A DNA stretch of 64,000 nt from Nocardia vulneris (GCF_001613425.1 NZ_BDCI01000013.1:145756-209755), one strand, 5' to 3'; numbered from the stretch's first letter, positions 7,878-16,975 are shown. Notes: generated from the letters alone by a model not told the origin. Program-made: numbers and translations.

Positions 7878-9719
7878 TTACGGCACGTAGCGGACTGCGC
7901 CCTTGTCGGCCGAGGTGGCGAGCGCGGCGTAGGCGCGCAGCGCGGTGGTGACCGGACGGTCGCGGTTCACCGGCTGCCAGGGGCGTTCGGCGGCTTCCAT
8001 TTTGGCGCGGCGCTCGGCCAGCACGGCGTCGTCCACCAGCACCTCGAGCGACCGGGTGCTGACGTCGATGCGGATCTGGTCGCCGTTCTCGATCAGGCCG
8101 ATGGTGCCGCCGCTGGCCGCCTCGGGGGAGATGTGGCCGATGGACAAGCCCGAGGTGCCGCCGGAGAAACGACCGTCGGTGATCAGCGCGCACTGCTTGC
8201 CCAGACCCGCGCCCTTGAGGAACGCGGTGGGGTGCAACATCTCCTGCATGCCGGGCCCGCCCGCGGGACCTTCGTAGCGGACGACGAGCACGTCACCGGG
8301 CTTGATCGTCTTGTTGAGGATCACCGAGACCGCCTCCTCCTGGGATTCCACGACGAGCGCGGGCCCCTGGAAGGCGAACAGCTCCTCATCGATGCCCGCG
8401 GTCTTGAGCACGGCGCCGTCGGGAGCGACGTTGCCGCGCAACACGACCAGGCCGCCCTCCTTCGTGTACGCGTGCTCGATATCGCGGATGCACCCGCCCG
8501 CGGCATCGGTGTCGAGCGAGGACCAGCGATTCGCGGTGGAGAACGGTTCGGTCGTGCGCACACCGCCCGGCGCGGCATGGAACAGCTCGACCGCCTCGTC
8601 GGAAGCCTTGCCGGAGCGGATATCCCAGGTGTCGAGCCACTCGTCGAAGCTGCGTGAATGCACCGTGCGCACCTCGGTTTCGAGCAGCCCGGCACGGCGC
8701 AGCTCGCCCAGGATGGCGGGAATGCCGCCGGCCCGGTGCACGTCCTCCATGTGGTAGTCGGAGTTGGGCGACACCTTGGACAGCGTCGGCACCCGGCGGC
8801 TGGTCTCCTCGATGGTGTGCAGATCGAAGTCGATCTCGCCCTCCTGCGCGGCGGCCAGCGTGTGCAGCACCGTGTTGGTGGAGCCGCCCATCGCCACGTC
8901 GAGCGCCATCGCGTTGCGGAAAGCCTTGGCATCGGCCACGTTCCGCGGCAGCACCGACGCGTCGTCCTCGCGGTACCAGCGGTTGGCGATATCGACGATC
9001 ACGGTGCCCGCCCGCTCGAACAGCGCCCGGCGCGCTTCGTGGGTGGCCAGCGTGGAACCGTTGCCCGGCAACGCGAGTCCCAGCGCCTCGGTGAGGCAGT
9101 TCATCGAGTTCGCGGTGAACATGCCCGAGCACGACCCGCAGGTCGGACAGGCGGACCGTTCGACCTCGGACAAACCTTCTTCGGACACAGCCTGATTCGC
9201 GCTCGCGGAGATCGCGGTGATCAGGTCGGTCGGGGCCTGCGCGACGCCGCCGACCACGACGGCCTTGCCCGCCTCCATCGGTCCGCCGGAGACGAACACC
9301 GCCGGAATGTTCAGCCGCATAGCGGCATTCAGCATGCCGGGGGTGATCTTGTCGCAGTTGGAGATGCACACCAGCGCGTCGGCGGTGTGCGCGTTCGCCA
9401 TGTATTCCACGGAGTCGGCGATGATTTCGCGCGAGGGCAGCGAGTAGAGCATGCCGCCGTGGCCCATCGCGATGCCGTCGTCGACGGCGATGGTGTGGAA
9501 TTCGCGGGGCACACCGCCGGCGGCCCGTACCGCCTCGGCAACGATCTCGCCGACGTTCTTCAGGTGCACATGGCCGGGCACGAACTGGGTGTAGGAGTTC
9601 GCGATGGCGATGATCGGCTTGCCGAAATCGGTGTCGGTCATGCCGGTGGCGCGCCAGAGCGCGCGGGCGCCTGCGGCATTGCGGCCGACGGTGGTGGTGC
9701 GTGAACGAAGCGGTGGCAT
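7878..9719 (-). CDS. ilvD: Dihydroxy-acid dehydratase
   Basis: IlvD dehydrates 2,3-dihydroxy-isovalerate and 2,3-dihydroxy-3-methylvalerate to the 2-oxo acids, the third common step to valine, isoleucine and leucine. The 613-residue length is typical. Iron-sulfur ligand motifs are seen at NCDK (C122) and CPTCGSCSGMF (C191-C197). The C-terminal substrate site FSGGTSGLSIGHISPEA is also present. The ATG at 9719 gives the usual MPPLRSRTTT start. It is transcribed away from the ilvBNC operon, so it is regulated separately even though it acts in the same pathway. Confidence 0.97.
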   Translation of the reverse strand: MPPLRSRTTTVGRNAAGARALWRATGMTDTDFGKPIIAIANSYTQFVPGHVHLKNVGEIVAEAVRAAGGVPREFHTIAVDDGIAMGHGGMLYSLPSREIIADSVEYMANAHTADALVCISNCDKITPGMLNAAMRLNIPAVFVSGGPMEAGKAVVVGGVAQAPTDLITAISASANQAVSEEGLSEVERSACPTCGSCSGMFTANSMNCLTEALGLALPGNGSTLATHEARRALFERAGTVIVDIANRWYREDDASVLPRNVADAKAFRNAMALDVAMGGSTNTVLHTLAAAQEGEIDFDLHTIEETSRRVPTLSKVSPNSDYHMEDVHRAGGIPAILGELRRAGLLETEVRTVHSRSFDEWLDTWDIRSGKASDEAVELFHAAPGGVRTTEPFSTANRWSSLDTDAAGGCIRDIEHAYTKEGGLVVLRGNVAPDGAVLKTAGIDEELFAFQGPALVVESQEEAVSVILNKTIKPGDVLVVRYEGPAGGPGMQEMLHPTAFLKGAGLGKQCALITDGRFSGGTSGLSIGHISPEAASGGTIGLIENGDQIRIDVSTRSLEVLVDDAVLAERRAKMEAAERPWQPVNRDRPVTTALRAYAALATSADKGAVRYVP

Positions 9720-10035
9720 AGAGGGTCCTCGGTCTGGTCGCGGGGGCTGCGGTGCGACGAACGCGGAGCTGGCTCCGCGGCCGTTCCACGGTACTCCCGC
9801 GTGGAGGTGGGCTTACTGCCGGTCGGGCGCGGCTCGTGGCCGTCGGCCCGGCCCGTGCCAGGTGGGGCGGTGTCGTGGGTCGCCGCGAGTGGTGGTCGCC
9901 GGCGCTGACGGTGTCGCCGGAGGTGCCGGCCCGTCGGGCTCGCGGGGTGCGCGCCGGGACGGATCCGCCCGACGCGGTGACCGCATCGCATAGCCGACAA
10001 CATCGTAGCGCCGGCCGTTTGTTCCGGCCCGCGCC
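9720..10035. other. Intergenic region upstream of ilvD, no gene seen
   Basis: This 316-base GC-rich stretch separates ilvD from the convergently oriented end of the PH-domain gene upstream on the same strand. Frames through it give arginine-rich, low-quality translations and no ribosome site. I see no riboswitch or strong hairpin. It presumably holds the ilvD promoter. Confidence 0.5.
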
Positions 10036-10626
10036 TTATTGCGCGTTCTTGTCCCCGGGGGTGTTCTCGGCTTTGCCCTCGGCAGCGGTGTTCGTGCTTT
10101 CGGCGCTCGCGGTGTCATCACCGGACTCGTCGGCCGATTCCGCGTCCGCCGAATTATCGGCCGGCTCTTCCTTGGGCACCACATACGGATCGGGAATCCA
10201 CCCGTGCGAGGCCGCCGCCAGATCCCGCACCCGGTCATAACTCACCGCGGGTAATTTCACCTCGGTACCGTCCACCAGATCGGCGCGCACGTATCCACGC
10301 TTCGGGATACGCACCCCCTTCAGCTGAGACCAGTCCAGGTGCCGCGAGCCGAATACGGTCCGCAGATCGAGTCCGGCGTCGGACACCGTGGTCTGGGTCC
10401 GCTGCACCCAGACGGCCACCGCGACGGGGATCAGCAGCAGCGGCCACAGCCCGGCGGGCCAGCCGACGAACATGAAGAACATGCACATCAGAAGGATGAA
10501 CACGCCTAGGAAGGCCAGGCGTGGGATGCGGATCACAGTGGCGGTCGAGGCGCTACCCGTATCCGATCCCTCGGTGGCGGTGTGGGACGATTTAGCCGGT
10601 GGCACGGACTGATGCGGTGATGACAC
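10036..10626 (-). CDS. PH domain-containing membrane protein (Cfp6-like)
   Basis: The 196-residue protein has a short hydrophilic N-terminus, two adjacent hydrophobic spans (about residues 35-75), then a bacterial PH domain of the PF10756 type with the core VSDAGLDLRTVFGSRHLDWS and the turn VRIPKRGYVRADLVDG. The last 50 residues are acidic and repetitive (E, D, A, S, N). Position between DoxX/ilvD and ilvB equals Rv3004 (cfp6). The function of Cfp6 is unknown. I chose the GTG at 10626 because GAGGATGG lies just upstream on the minus strand, while the longer frame from 10659 lacks a ribosome site. Confidence 0.8.
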   Translation of the reverse strand: MSSPHQSVPPAKSSHTATEGSDTGSASTATVIRIPRLAFLGVFILLMCMFFMFVGWPAGLWPLLLIPVAVAVWVQRTQTTVSDAGLDLRTVFGSRHLDWSQLKGVRIPKRGYVRADLVDGTEVKLPAVSYDRVRDLAAASHGWIPDPYVVPKEEPADNSADAESADESGDDTASAESTNTAAEGKAENTPGDKNAQ

Positions 10627-10691
10627 ACCACCATCCTCGCATCCTGGTGAAGGACCCAAGCAGCCGCACTATCCCACATAATGGGAGCTGT

Positions 10692-10728
10692 TTGACTCTT
10701 CGGCCAACGCACACATACCGTCATGCGC
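10692..10728 (+). promoter_or_regulatory. ilvB leader promoter
   Basis: TTGACT at 10692-10697 and TACCGT at 10716-10721 make a -35/-10 pair with an 18-base spacer. The predicted transcription start is at about 10728-10729, which is the first base of a GTG that opens the leader peptide. Confidence 0.55.
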
Positions 10729-10776
10729 GTGAACCGAAACGAGTTGCTCGTAATCGGCCGGCGCGTCCAGCGTTGA
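10729..10776 (+). CDS. ilvB leader peptide (attenuation control)
   Basis: A 15-codon ORF starts with GTG at 10729 and stops with TGA at 10774-10776. An in-frame ATG at 10723 would add two residues, but it lies upstream of the predicted transcription start. The peptide (MNRNELLVIGRRVQR) has the run Leu-Leu-Val-Ile plus a later Val, the three amino acids made by the pathway. It has no ribosome site, which fits a leaderless mRNA. It is followed by an intrinsic terminator and then ilvB. This is the classic design of attenuation, known for ilvBNC in Corynebacterium: ribosome stalling at the branched-chain codons would favour read-through. Confidence 0.65.
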   Translation: MNRNELLVIGRRVQR

Positions 10777-10819
10777 GCCTGACTACCTGAGTCGAATACG
10801 TCAGCTCGCGTTGCGACGC

Positions 10820-10858
10820 GCCACCCTCGAACAGCCATGCGCTGTCGGGGGCTTTTTT
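10820..10858 (+). terminator. Attenuator terminator in the ilvB leader
   Basis: The left arm at 10820-10835 pairs, with small bulges, with GCTGTCGGGGGC at 10841-10852 around the loop CATGC. Six T residues follow at 10853-10858. The left arm overlaps GACGCGCC at 10815-10822, an exact complement of GGCGCGTC at 10760-10767 inside the leader peptide. An alternative pairing therefore exists that would disrupt the terminator arm. Confidence 0.7.
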
Positions 10859-10953
10859 GTGTTCGGACGAATTGTCCGACAGGGCGAGTCGCAAGACACC
10901 GCATGTCAGACACAAATCCGGGGTCAGAACGACAAGCAGTTAGGAACAAGACG

Positions 10954-12879
10954 GTGAGTGCACCTACCGCACGGCCCGGGCCCTCGGCCCGCAGGCCGGC
11001 GCCTGCGGCCCATCAGCCGGGCGCCGGCAGCTCGACGACGCAGGCCAACCGCCGCCAGGTCCCGCCCGAGCGGGTCACCGGCGCGCAGTCGGTCGTCCGT
11101 TCGCTCGAAGAGCTCGGCGTCGACACGGTATTCGGCATTCCCGGCGGCGCGATTCTCCCGGTCTACGACCCGCTGTTCGACTCGACCAAGGTGCGCCACG
11201 TGCTGGTCCGGCACGAGCAGGGCGCGGGTCACGCCGCGACCGGCTACGCGCAGGCCACCGGCAAGGTCGGGGTCTGCATGGCCACCTCCGGTCCGGGCGC
11301 CACCAACCTGGTCACCCCGATCGCCGACGCGCAGATGGACTCGGTGCCGATCGTCGCGATCACCGGGCAGGTCGGTCGCGGACTGATCGGCACGGACGCC
11401 TTCCAAGAGGCCGACATCTCCGGCATCACCATGCCGATCACCAAGCACAACTTCCTCATCACCGAGGGCGTGGACATCCCGCGCATCATCGCCGAGGCGT
11501 TCTACCTGGCCGCCAGCGGCCGGCCGGGCGCGGTGCTGGTCGACATCCCGAAGGACGTGCTGCAGATGCAGACGACCTTCAGCTGGCCCCCGGAGATGCG
11601 GCTGCCCGGCTACCGTCCGGTGACCAAGCCGCACGGCAAGCAGGTGCGCGAGGCCGCGCGGATGATCTTGGAAGCCAAGTCGCCGGTGCTCTACGTCGGC
11701 GGCGGCGTGATCAAGGCCGACGCCTCGCCGGAACTGCTGGAACTGGCCGAGCTGACCGGCATCCCCGTGGTCACCACGCTGATGGCGCGCGGCGCGTTCC
11801 CGGACAGCCACCAGCTCAACATGGGCATGCCCGGCATGCACGGCACGGTGGGAGCCGTTGCGGCACTGCAACGCTCGGATCTGCTGATCACCCTCGGCGC
11901 GCGCTTCGACGACCGGGTCACCGGTCAGCTCGACTCGTTCGCGCCGGACGCCCGGGTGATCCACGCCGATATCGACCCGGCCGAGATCGGCAAGAACCGG
12001 CACGCCGACGTCCCGATCGTGGGCGACTGCCGCGAGGTGATCATCGAGCTGATCGAGACACTGAAGGCCGAGCCGACCGCCACGACACCGCTGCTCGATC
12101 TGGCCGACTGGTGGAAGTACCTGGACGGCGTGCGCAAGAGCTACCCGCTCGGCTGGACCACGCCCAGCGACGGTTCGCTCTCGCCCGAATTTGTCATCGA
12201 GGCCCTGGGCCGCCTGGCCGGGCCCGATGCCGTCTACTGTGCCGGCGTCGGCCAGCACCAGATGTGGGCCGCGCAGTTCATCAAGTACGAAAAGCCGCGC
12301 ACCTGGCTGAATTCCGGCGGTCTGGGCACCATGGGCTACGCCGTGCCCGCCGCCATGGGCGCCAAGATGGGCGCGCCCGAGAAAGAGGTGTGGGCGGTCG
12401 ACGGTGACGGCTGTTTCCAGATGACCAACCAGGAGCTGGCCACCTGCGCCGTCGAGGGCGTGCCGATCAAGGTCGCGCTGATCAACAACGGCAACCTCGG
12501 CATGGTCCGGCAGTGGCAGACGCTGTTCTACGAGGAGCGCTACTCCAACACCGATCTCGGCACGCACACCCTGCGCATCCCCGACTTCGTCAAGCTCGCC
12601 GAAGCCCTTGGCTGCCACGGCATCCGGGTCGAGCGCGAGGAGGACGTGGAGGCCGCGATCCGCGAGGCGCAGGCCATCAACGACCGCCCCGTGGTGATCG
12701 ACTTCATCGTCGGCAAGGACGCCCAGGTGTGGCCGATGGTCGCCGCGGGCACCAGCAACGACGAGATCATGGCCGCCCGCGGCATCCGCCCGCTGTTCGA
12801 CGAGGACGAGCAGGCCGCCGAGCCCGCCGTCATCCACGAGGCGATGTCGCACGAAAAGAACAAGGGGAGTGAGCAGTGA
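10954..12879 (+). CDS. ilvB: Acetolactate synthase large subunit
   Basis: IlvB condenses two pyruvates, or pyruvate and 2-oxobutyrate, to acetohydroxy acids using thiamine diphosphate, FAD and magnesium. It is the first committed step of branched-chain amino acid synthesis. The product is 641 residues with a proline/alanine-rich N-terminal extension of about 40 residues. The ThDP-activating glutamate is E88 in RHEQGAGHAA. The ThDP/magnesium motif GDGCFQMTNQE with NNGNLG lies at about 480-515. The GTG at 10954 has AGGA eight to nine bases upstream; an ATG at 10903 is an alternative. It overlaps ilvN by four bases. Confidence 0.97.
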   Translation: MSAPTARPGPSARRPAPAAHQPGAGSSTTQANRRQVPPERVTGAQSVVRSLEELGVDTVFGIPGGAILPVYDPLFDSTKVRHVLVRHEQGAGHAATGYAQATGKVGVCMATSGPGATNLVTPIADAQMDSVPIVAITGQVGRGLIGTDAFQEADISGITMPITKHNFLITEGVDIPRIIAEAFYLAASGRPGAVLVDIPKDVLQMQTTFSWPPEMRLPGYRPVTKPHGKQVREAARMILEAKSPVLYVGGGVIKADASPELLELAELTGIPVVTTLMARGAFPDSHQLNMGMPGMHGTVGAVAALQRSDLLITLGARFDDRVTGQLDSFAPDARVIHADIDPAEIGKNRHADVPIVGDCREVIIELIETLKAEPTATTPLLDLADWWKYLDGVRKSYPLGWTTPSDGSLSPEFVIEALGRLAGPDAVYCAGVGQHQMWAAQFIKYEKPRTWLNSGGLGTMGYAVPAAMGAKMGAPEKEVWAVDGDGCFQMTNQELATCAVEGVPIKVALINNGNLGMVRQWQTLFYEERYSNTDLGTHTLRIPDFVKLAEALGCHGIRVEREEDVEAAIREAQAINDRPVVIDFIVGKDAQVWPMVAAGTSNDEIMAARGIRPLFDEDEQAAEPAVIHEAMSHEKNKGSEQ

Positions 12880-13379
12880 GCACGACACACACTTTGAGTG
12901 TGCTGGTCGAGGACAAGCCGGGCGTGCTGGCTCGGGTTGCGGCACTGTTCTCGCGCCGCGGGTTCAATATCGAGTCGCTGGCGGTCGGCGGCACCGAGCT
13001 GCCGGAGATCTCCCGGATGACCATCGTCGTCACCGTCGAGGACCTGCCGCTCGAGCAGGTCACCAAGCAGCTCAACAAGCTGGTGAACGTCATCAAGATC
13101 GTCGAGCAGGACTCCGACACCTCGGTGGCCCGCGAGCTGATCCTGGTGAAGGTGCGCGCGGATGCCAGCGTGCGGACCCAGGTGATCGAGGCGGTTACGC
13201 TCTTCCGGGCGAAAGTGATCGACGTCTCCCCGGACGCGCTCACCGTCGAGGCGACCGGCACCCGGTCCAAGCTCGACGCGCTGCTGCGCATGCTGGAGCC
13301 GTACGGCATCCGGGAGATCGTGCAGTCCGGTGTGGTCGCCGTCGGCCGTGGGCCGAAGTCGATCACGGCGACGCGCTAG
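12876..13379 (+). CDS. ilvN: Acetolactate synthase small (regulatory) subunit
   Basis: This 167-residue subunit activates IlvB and gives valine feedback inhibition. An N-terminal ACT domain covers about residues 4-80 (HTLSVLVEDKPGVLARVAAL, then RRGFNIESLAVGGTE). The C-terminal regulatory domain covers about 85-160 and includes RSKLDALLRMLEPYGIREIV. The GTG start lies in a four-base overlap with the ilvB stop, so the two subunits are translationally coupled. ilvC follows after 50 bases. Confidence 0.97.
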   Translation: MSTTHTLSVLVEDKPGVLARVAALFSRRGFNIESLAVGGTELPEISRMTIVVTVEDLPLEQVTKQLNKLVNVIKIVEQDSDTSVARELILVKVRADASVRTQVIEAVTLFRAKVIDVSPDALTVEATGTRSKLDALLRMLEPYGIREIVQSGVVAVGRGPKSITATR

Positions 13380-13429
13380 CGCTCACAAATCTCAGACCTA
13401 TACAGAAAAATCCAGAAGGGAACCAACCA

Positions 13430-14443
13430 GTGGCAGTCGAGATGTTCTACGACGACGACGCCGACCTGTCGATCATCCAGGGCCGCAAGGTCGCTGTCAT
13501 CGGCTACGGCAGCCAGGGCCACGCGCACTCGCTGAGCCTGCGCGACTCCGGTGTCGAGGTCCGCGTCGGCCTCGCGGAGGGTTCGAAGTCGCGGCCCAAG
13601 GCCGAGGAGGCGGGCCTGACCGTCGGTACGCCGGCCGAGGTTTCGGCGTGGGCCGACGTGATCATGGTGCTGGCCCCCGACACCGCCCAGGCGTCGATCT
13701 TCACCAACGACATCGAGCCCAACCTGAAGGACGGCGACGCGCTGTTCTTCGGCCACGGCCTCAACATCCACTTCGGTTTGATCAAGGCGCCGGAGTTCAT
13801 CACCGTCGCGATGGTCGCGCCGAAGGGCCCGGGCCACCTGGTGCGTCGTCAGTTCGTCGACGGCAAGGGCGTGCCCGCGCTGATCGCGGTCGACCAGGAT
13901 CCGAAGGGTGAGGGTCAGGCGCTGGCCCTGTCCTACGCGAAGGCGATCGGCGGCGCGCGCGCCGGCGTCATCAAGACCACCTTCAAGGAAGAGACCGAGA
14001 CCGACCTGTTCGGCGAGCAGGCCGTGCTCTGCGGCGGCACCGAGGAACTGGTCAAGACCGGTTTCGAGGTCATGGTCGAGGCCGGTTACGCGCCGGAGAT
14101 GGCGTACTTCGAGGTGCTGCACGAGCTCAAGCTCATCGTCGACCTGATGTACGAGGGCGGCATCGCCCGGATGAACTACTCGGTCTCCGACACCGCCGAG
14201 TTCGGTGGCTACCTGTCGGGCCCGCGGGTCATCGACGCCGACACCAAGAAGCGGATGCAGGACATCCTCAAGGACATCCAGGACGGCACCTTCGTCAAGC
14301 GCCTCGTCGCCAACGTCGAGGGTGGCAACAAGGAGCTCGAGGGTCTGCGCAAGCAGAACGCCGAGCACCCGATCGAGGTCACCGGCGCCAAGCTGCGCGG
14401 CCTGATGAGCTGGGTCGACCGGCCGATCACCGAAACCGCGTAG
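13430..14443 (+). CDS. ilvC: Ketol-acid reductoisomerase (class I)
   Basis: IlvC isomerises and reduces acetolactate or acetohydroxybutyrate with NAD(P)H and magnesium. The 337-residue length is that of the short class I enzyme. The dinucleotide-binding GYGSQG is at residues 25-30. The C-terminal knotted domain has GTEELVKTGFEVMVEAGY and the metal-site region ELKLIVDLMYEGG. The GTG at 13430 follows an AGAAGGGA ribosome site; the open frame continues further upstream through ilvN but in the wrong phase to be real. It is the last gene of the operon. Confidence 0.97.
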   Translation: MAVEMFYDDDADLSIIQGRKVAVIGYGSQGHAHSLSLRDSGVEVRVGLAEGSKSRPKAEEAGLTVGTPAEVSAWADVIMVLAPDTAQASIFTNDIEPNLKDGDALFFGHGLNIHFGLIKAPEFITVAMVAPKGPGHLVRRQFVDGKGVPALIAVDQDPKGEGQALALSYAKAIGGARAGVIKTTFKEETETDLFGEQAVLCGGTEELVKTGFEVMVEAGYAPEMAYFEVLHELKLIVDLMYEGGIARMNYSVSDTAEFGGYLSGPRVIDADTKKRMQDILKDIQDGTFVKRLVANVEGGNKELEGLRKQNAEHPIEVTGAKLRGLMSWVDRPITETA

Positions 14444-14457
14444 GCTTCCGACTGCGC

Positions 14458-14488
14458 GTGGCCCGGCACCCGAATGGTGCCGGGCCAC
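14458..14488. terminator. Terminator after ilvC
   Basis: A perfect 13-bp stem, GTGGCCCGGCACC and its complement, encloses the loop CGAAT. It lies 14 bases after ilvC and 15 bases before the end of the convergent small gene, so it can stop both. Confidence 0.85.
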
Positions 14489-14503
14489 CGTCGTTTCCGG
14501 GGA

Positions 14504-14800
14504 CTAGCTGCTGCCGAACAGGCCGTGCGGGCGGTTCTGGCGGAACTGCCAGAACGGGTCGTCGTGCCTGCCGCGGTCGAACGGGCCGTTGTTGCAGCGC
14601 CAGTTCTCGAACGGGCCGAAATCGCAGTTGTGGTTGTGGTGCGGCCGGTGCCGGACCTCGGTGACGCCCGGCCCGGCGATGTTCGCGTCCGCCGAGGCCG
14701 GAATGGCCATGGCGGTCAACGGAACAGCGACGATCGCACCGGCGACGGCGGCCCGGGCCAGCAGACGCCGCGACGGCGTGGACTTGATGGTGGAGAACAA
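14504..14800 (-). CDS. Small secreted protein, function unknown
   Basis: This 98-residue product has a signal peptide (basic IKSTPSRRLLAR, hydrophobic AAVAGAIVAVPLTAMAIP, cleavage motif ASA-DA). The mature part of about 60 residues is rich in His, Asn, Phe, Arg and Gly, with HRPHHNHNCDFGPFENWRCN near its start. Two cysteines could form one disulfide. I favour the TTG start at 14800 because AAAGGA lies eight bases upstream; a GTG five codons earlier is possible. Similar short secreted proteins without known function are frequent in Nocardia. It was not assigned to a family. Confidence 0.6.
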   Translation of the reverse strand: MFSTIKSTPSRRLLARAAVAGAIVAVPLTAMAIPASADANIAGPGVTEVRHRPHHNHNCDFGPFENWRCNNGPFDRGRHDDPFWQFRQNRPHGLFGSS

Positions 14801-15110
14801 CGTGGATCCTTTCACTCTGCGGCGAACTGTGCGTTCACCATCCCCCGGCTGCGGTCTGCCCACGTCACACAGCGGTCGCTGACATGCGCGCCGCGAACAG
14901 GTCGGGATCAACTGTGTCGCCGCTACTTCGCGAGGCGCCCCCGGCATACCCGGCGCAGCACCGACTGCACGGTCTCACTCTCGCGCATCCGGTGCGCGAC
15001 GTCACGGGTGTTGTCCCCATTCCGGAGAATTTCAGTCATTGGTATTAGGGGTTAACCCCCATACACGGATCGGCCGGGGCCCAAGCGAACTCGGGCAGTG
15101 CGGGGCCGGG
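14801..15110. other. Intergenic region, no gene seen
   Basis: About 310 bases separate the start of the small secreted gene from the end of the antiporter gene. It contains no convincing ORF. The promoter of the secreted gene should lie in the first 100 bases. Confidence 0.4.
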
Positions 15111-16331
15111 TCAATTATGCGCGTCGGCTATTCCCTTGTCGCGCCGGCGCTTACCGAGACGTTCCGCGATCAGCGGCGCTCCGATGCCGTGCAGGATCAC
15201 GCTGCCGACGACCACCACCAGGGTCACGCCGATCACGAGGAACGCGTCGTCATCGTTGCGCAAGCCGTTGAAGGCCAGCAGCGCGAACACGATCGACGCC
15301 ACACCGCGCGGCCCGAGCAGGCCGATCATGAGCCGCTCCCGCCTGGTGAACGGCGAACCGAGCAACGAGAGCGCGACCGGCACCGAGCGCACCAGCGTCA
15401 ACGCGAGCAGCCCGTAGACGATGACCTGCCAGCTCAGCCAGGACAGCGTCGCCGCCGCCACATTGCCGACGATGAACCACATTGCCAGGCCGGAGAATTC
15501 GGCGACGTCCTCGGTCGATTGCAGTGGCTCGCCGGGCAGTTCGTGCCGGGTCGTGCTGTAGGCGATGCCCGCCAGGAAGGCGGCCACGAATCCGTTGCCG
15601 TCGAGCCAGACCGCGACGCTGTAGGTGAGCACGGGGATCGCGATCGTCCCGATGCGCACGGCGCGCGCGTCCGTCCAGCGTTTGCGGGCGGCGAAGGTCA
15701 TGCAATATCCGGCCAGCGCCCCGATGGACAGTCCGATGAGGATCGATTTCACCACCGCGGGCACCGCGTGACCGAGGGCGTTCAGCGCCTGGTCGGAGTC
15801 CGCGCTGGCCTCCGCCGCGGCCAGCGCGAACAGGAAGATCGGCGCGACGAGCCCGTCGTTGAATCCGCTCTCCACGTTGAGCGCGTGCCGAACCCGTTCC
15901 GGCACCCGCAGATCCCGCACGATCGCCTGCGCGGGCACCAGGTCGATCGGGATCACGATGCACGCGATCAACAGCAGTACGGTCCACGAAACACCCGGCA
16001 GCAGCACGAATCCGAGCAGATACGCGGCACCGAGGCTCAGCGGGAAGGCGAGGAAGAGCAGTCGGAAGATCCCGGTGTGCCGCCGCCCGGACAGGCCGTC
16101 GCGCACCTCGGTCGCATCGGTGAAAAGAAACAGCGCCAAGATGAATTCGACGATCCGCTGCGCCGTGTCGGTGTTGATCGCCGCGGTCAGCCAGTGGTCG
16201 CTGCTCCAGCTGACCACCGCGCCGACCACCACCATTGCCAGCGGTGCGGTCACCTTCCAGCGCGCCATCGTCCGGGACAGGCACGACCAGATCAGGATGA
16301 CCGTCATCGTCGCGGCGATCGCAATGAACAT
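15111..16331 (-). CDS. CPA1-type cation/proton antiporter
   Basis: The 406-residue protein is nearly all hydrophobic, with about 11-12 membrane spans. The NVESGFNDG motif near residue 150 carries the Asn-Asp pair that binds the cation in NhaP-type Na+/H+ exchangers, and PIDLVPAQAIVRDLRVPERV matches the segment before it. The C-terminal half has GPRGVASIVFALLA, typical of the same family. It probably exchanges sodium or potassium for protons at the cytoplasmic membrane. It lacks the soluble C-terminal regulatory domain found in long members. The gene appears monocistronic. Confidence 0.85.
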   Translation of the reverse strand: MFIAIAATMTVILIWSCLSRTMARWKVTAPLAMVVVGAVVSWSSDHWLTAAINTDTAQRIVEFILALFLFTDATEVRDGLSGRRHTGIFRLLFLAFPLSLGAAYLLGFVLLPGVSWTVLLLIACIVIPIDLVPAQAIVRDLRVPERVRHALNVESGFNDGLVAPIFLFALAAAEASADSDQALNALGHAVPAVVKSILIGLSIGALAGYCMTFAARKRWTDARAVRIGTIAIPVLTYSVAVWLDGNGFVAAFLAGIAYSTTRHELPGEPLQSTEDVAEFSGLAMWFIVGNVAAATLSWLSWQVIVYGLLALTLVRSVPVALSLLGSPFTRRERLMIGLLGPRGVASIVFALLAFNGLRNDDDAFLVIGVTLVVVVGSVILHGIGAPLIAERLGKRRRDKGIADAHN

Positions 16332-16484
16332 GAGTCTCCCGATTCCGGCCCATGAGCGGGTGCCGACCGCTGCACAGTCGCCTGCCCGTTGACAGCAAAC
16401 GACGAGCTTACTCGGGGCGGGGCGGTTCCCTGCGGTCCAACTCGGGAATTCATGATCAACGGCACAGGACGGGCGTCGTGCGCC

Positions 16485-16904
16485 TCAGCTGACGTTGCGT
16501 GACTCTCCGTCCGGATTGGCGGGGTCGAGGTGCCAGCTCTTGATCCGGCGGGGGTGGATGCGGATGATGTCGTTCGAGAACCAGTCCGGCGCGACCGGCG
16601 GCACGTCCACCGTCAGCGTTTCCACCACGCCGCGGATCTCGATGCCGCGACCCCAGCCGGGTTTGACGGCGCCCGGCTCGTCCGGCGTCATGTCGTCGAT
16701 CAGCAGGCTGACCCGCGGGTTCCCGAGAATGTTCTTGTACCTTTGCGTCGCAACATGATTCGGCCCGCCGATATCGATGGTGTCGTCCGCGTTGAGCCGG
16801 AACCCCAAGGCGGTGAGCTGCGGTGCGCCCTTGGCGGAGACGGTGGCGAGGCGGGCCAGCTGCTGACCGGCGAGATAGGCGCGTTCGGCGTCGGTGAAGA
16901 TCAT
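16485..16904 (-). CDS. PPOX-class (F420-dependent) oxidoreductase family protein
   Basis: The 139-residue protein has the split beta-barrel fold of the pyridoxamine 5'-phosphate oxidase superfamily. Visible blocks are LARLATVSAKGAPQLTALGF near the start, NILGNPRVSLLIDD in the middle and RIHPRRIKSWHLD near the end. These match the actinobacterial PPOX class F420-dependent proteins that often use F420 or bind heme or flavin. The cofactor and substrate cannot be decided from sequence. The minus-strand ATG is preceded by TACGGT six bases upstream, suggesting a leaderless transcript. Confidence 0.75.
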   Translation of the reverse strand: MIFTDAERAYLAGQQLARLATVSAKGAPQLTALGFRLNADDTIDIGGPNHVATQRYKNILGNPRVSLLIDDMTPDEPGAVKPGWGRGIEIRGVVETLTVDVPPVAPDWFSNDIIRIHPRRIKSWHLDPANPDGESRNVS

Positions 16905-16961
16905 GGCTCGACCGTAGAACCTCGAGTGCGGTTCAGTTCAAGCCCTGGTAGCGGGGCGTTC

Positions 16962-16975
16962 TAGACTGGCTACCG
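16962..16975 (+). promoter_or_regulatory. -10 box for the MoxR gene
   Basis: TAGACT at 16962-16967 is eight bases before the ATG at 16976, and there is no ribosome site. This fits a leaderless or near-leaderless start. Confidence 0.4.

Noticed and set aside
10660..10953. T-box riboswitch before ilvB
   Set aside because: No T-box sequence or specifier loop is seen; a leader peptide and terminator explain the region better.
15039..16355. 438-codon plus-strand ORF over the antiporter
   Set aside because: Its translation is Arg/His/Asp-rich and hydrophilic, while the minus strand gives a proper membrane protein.
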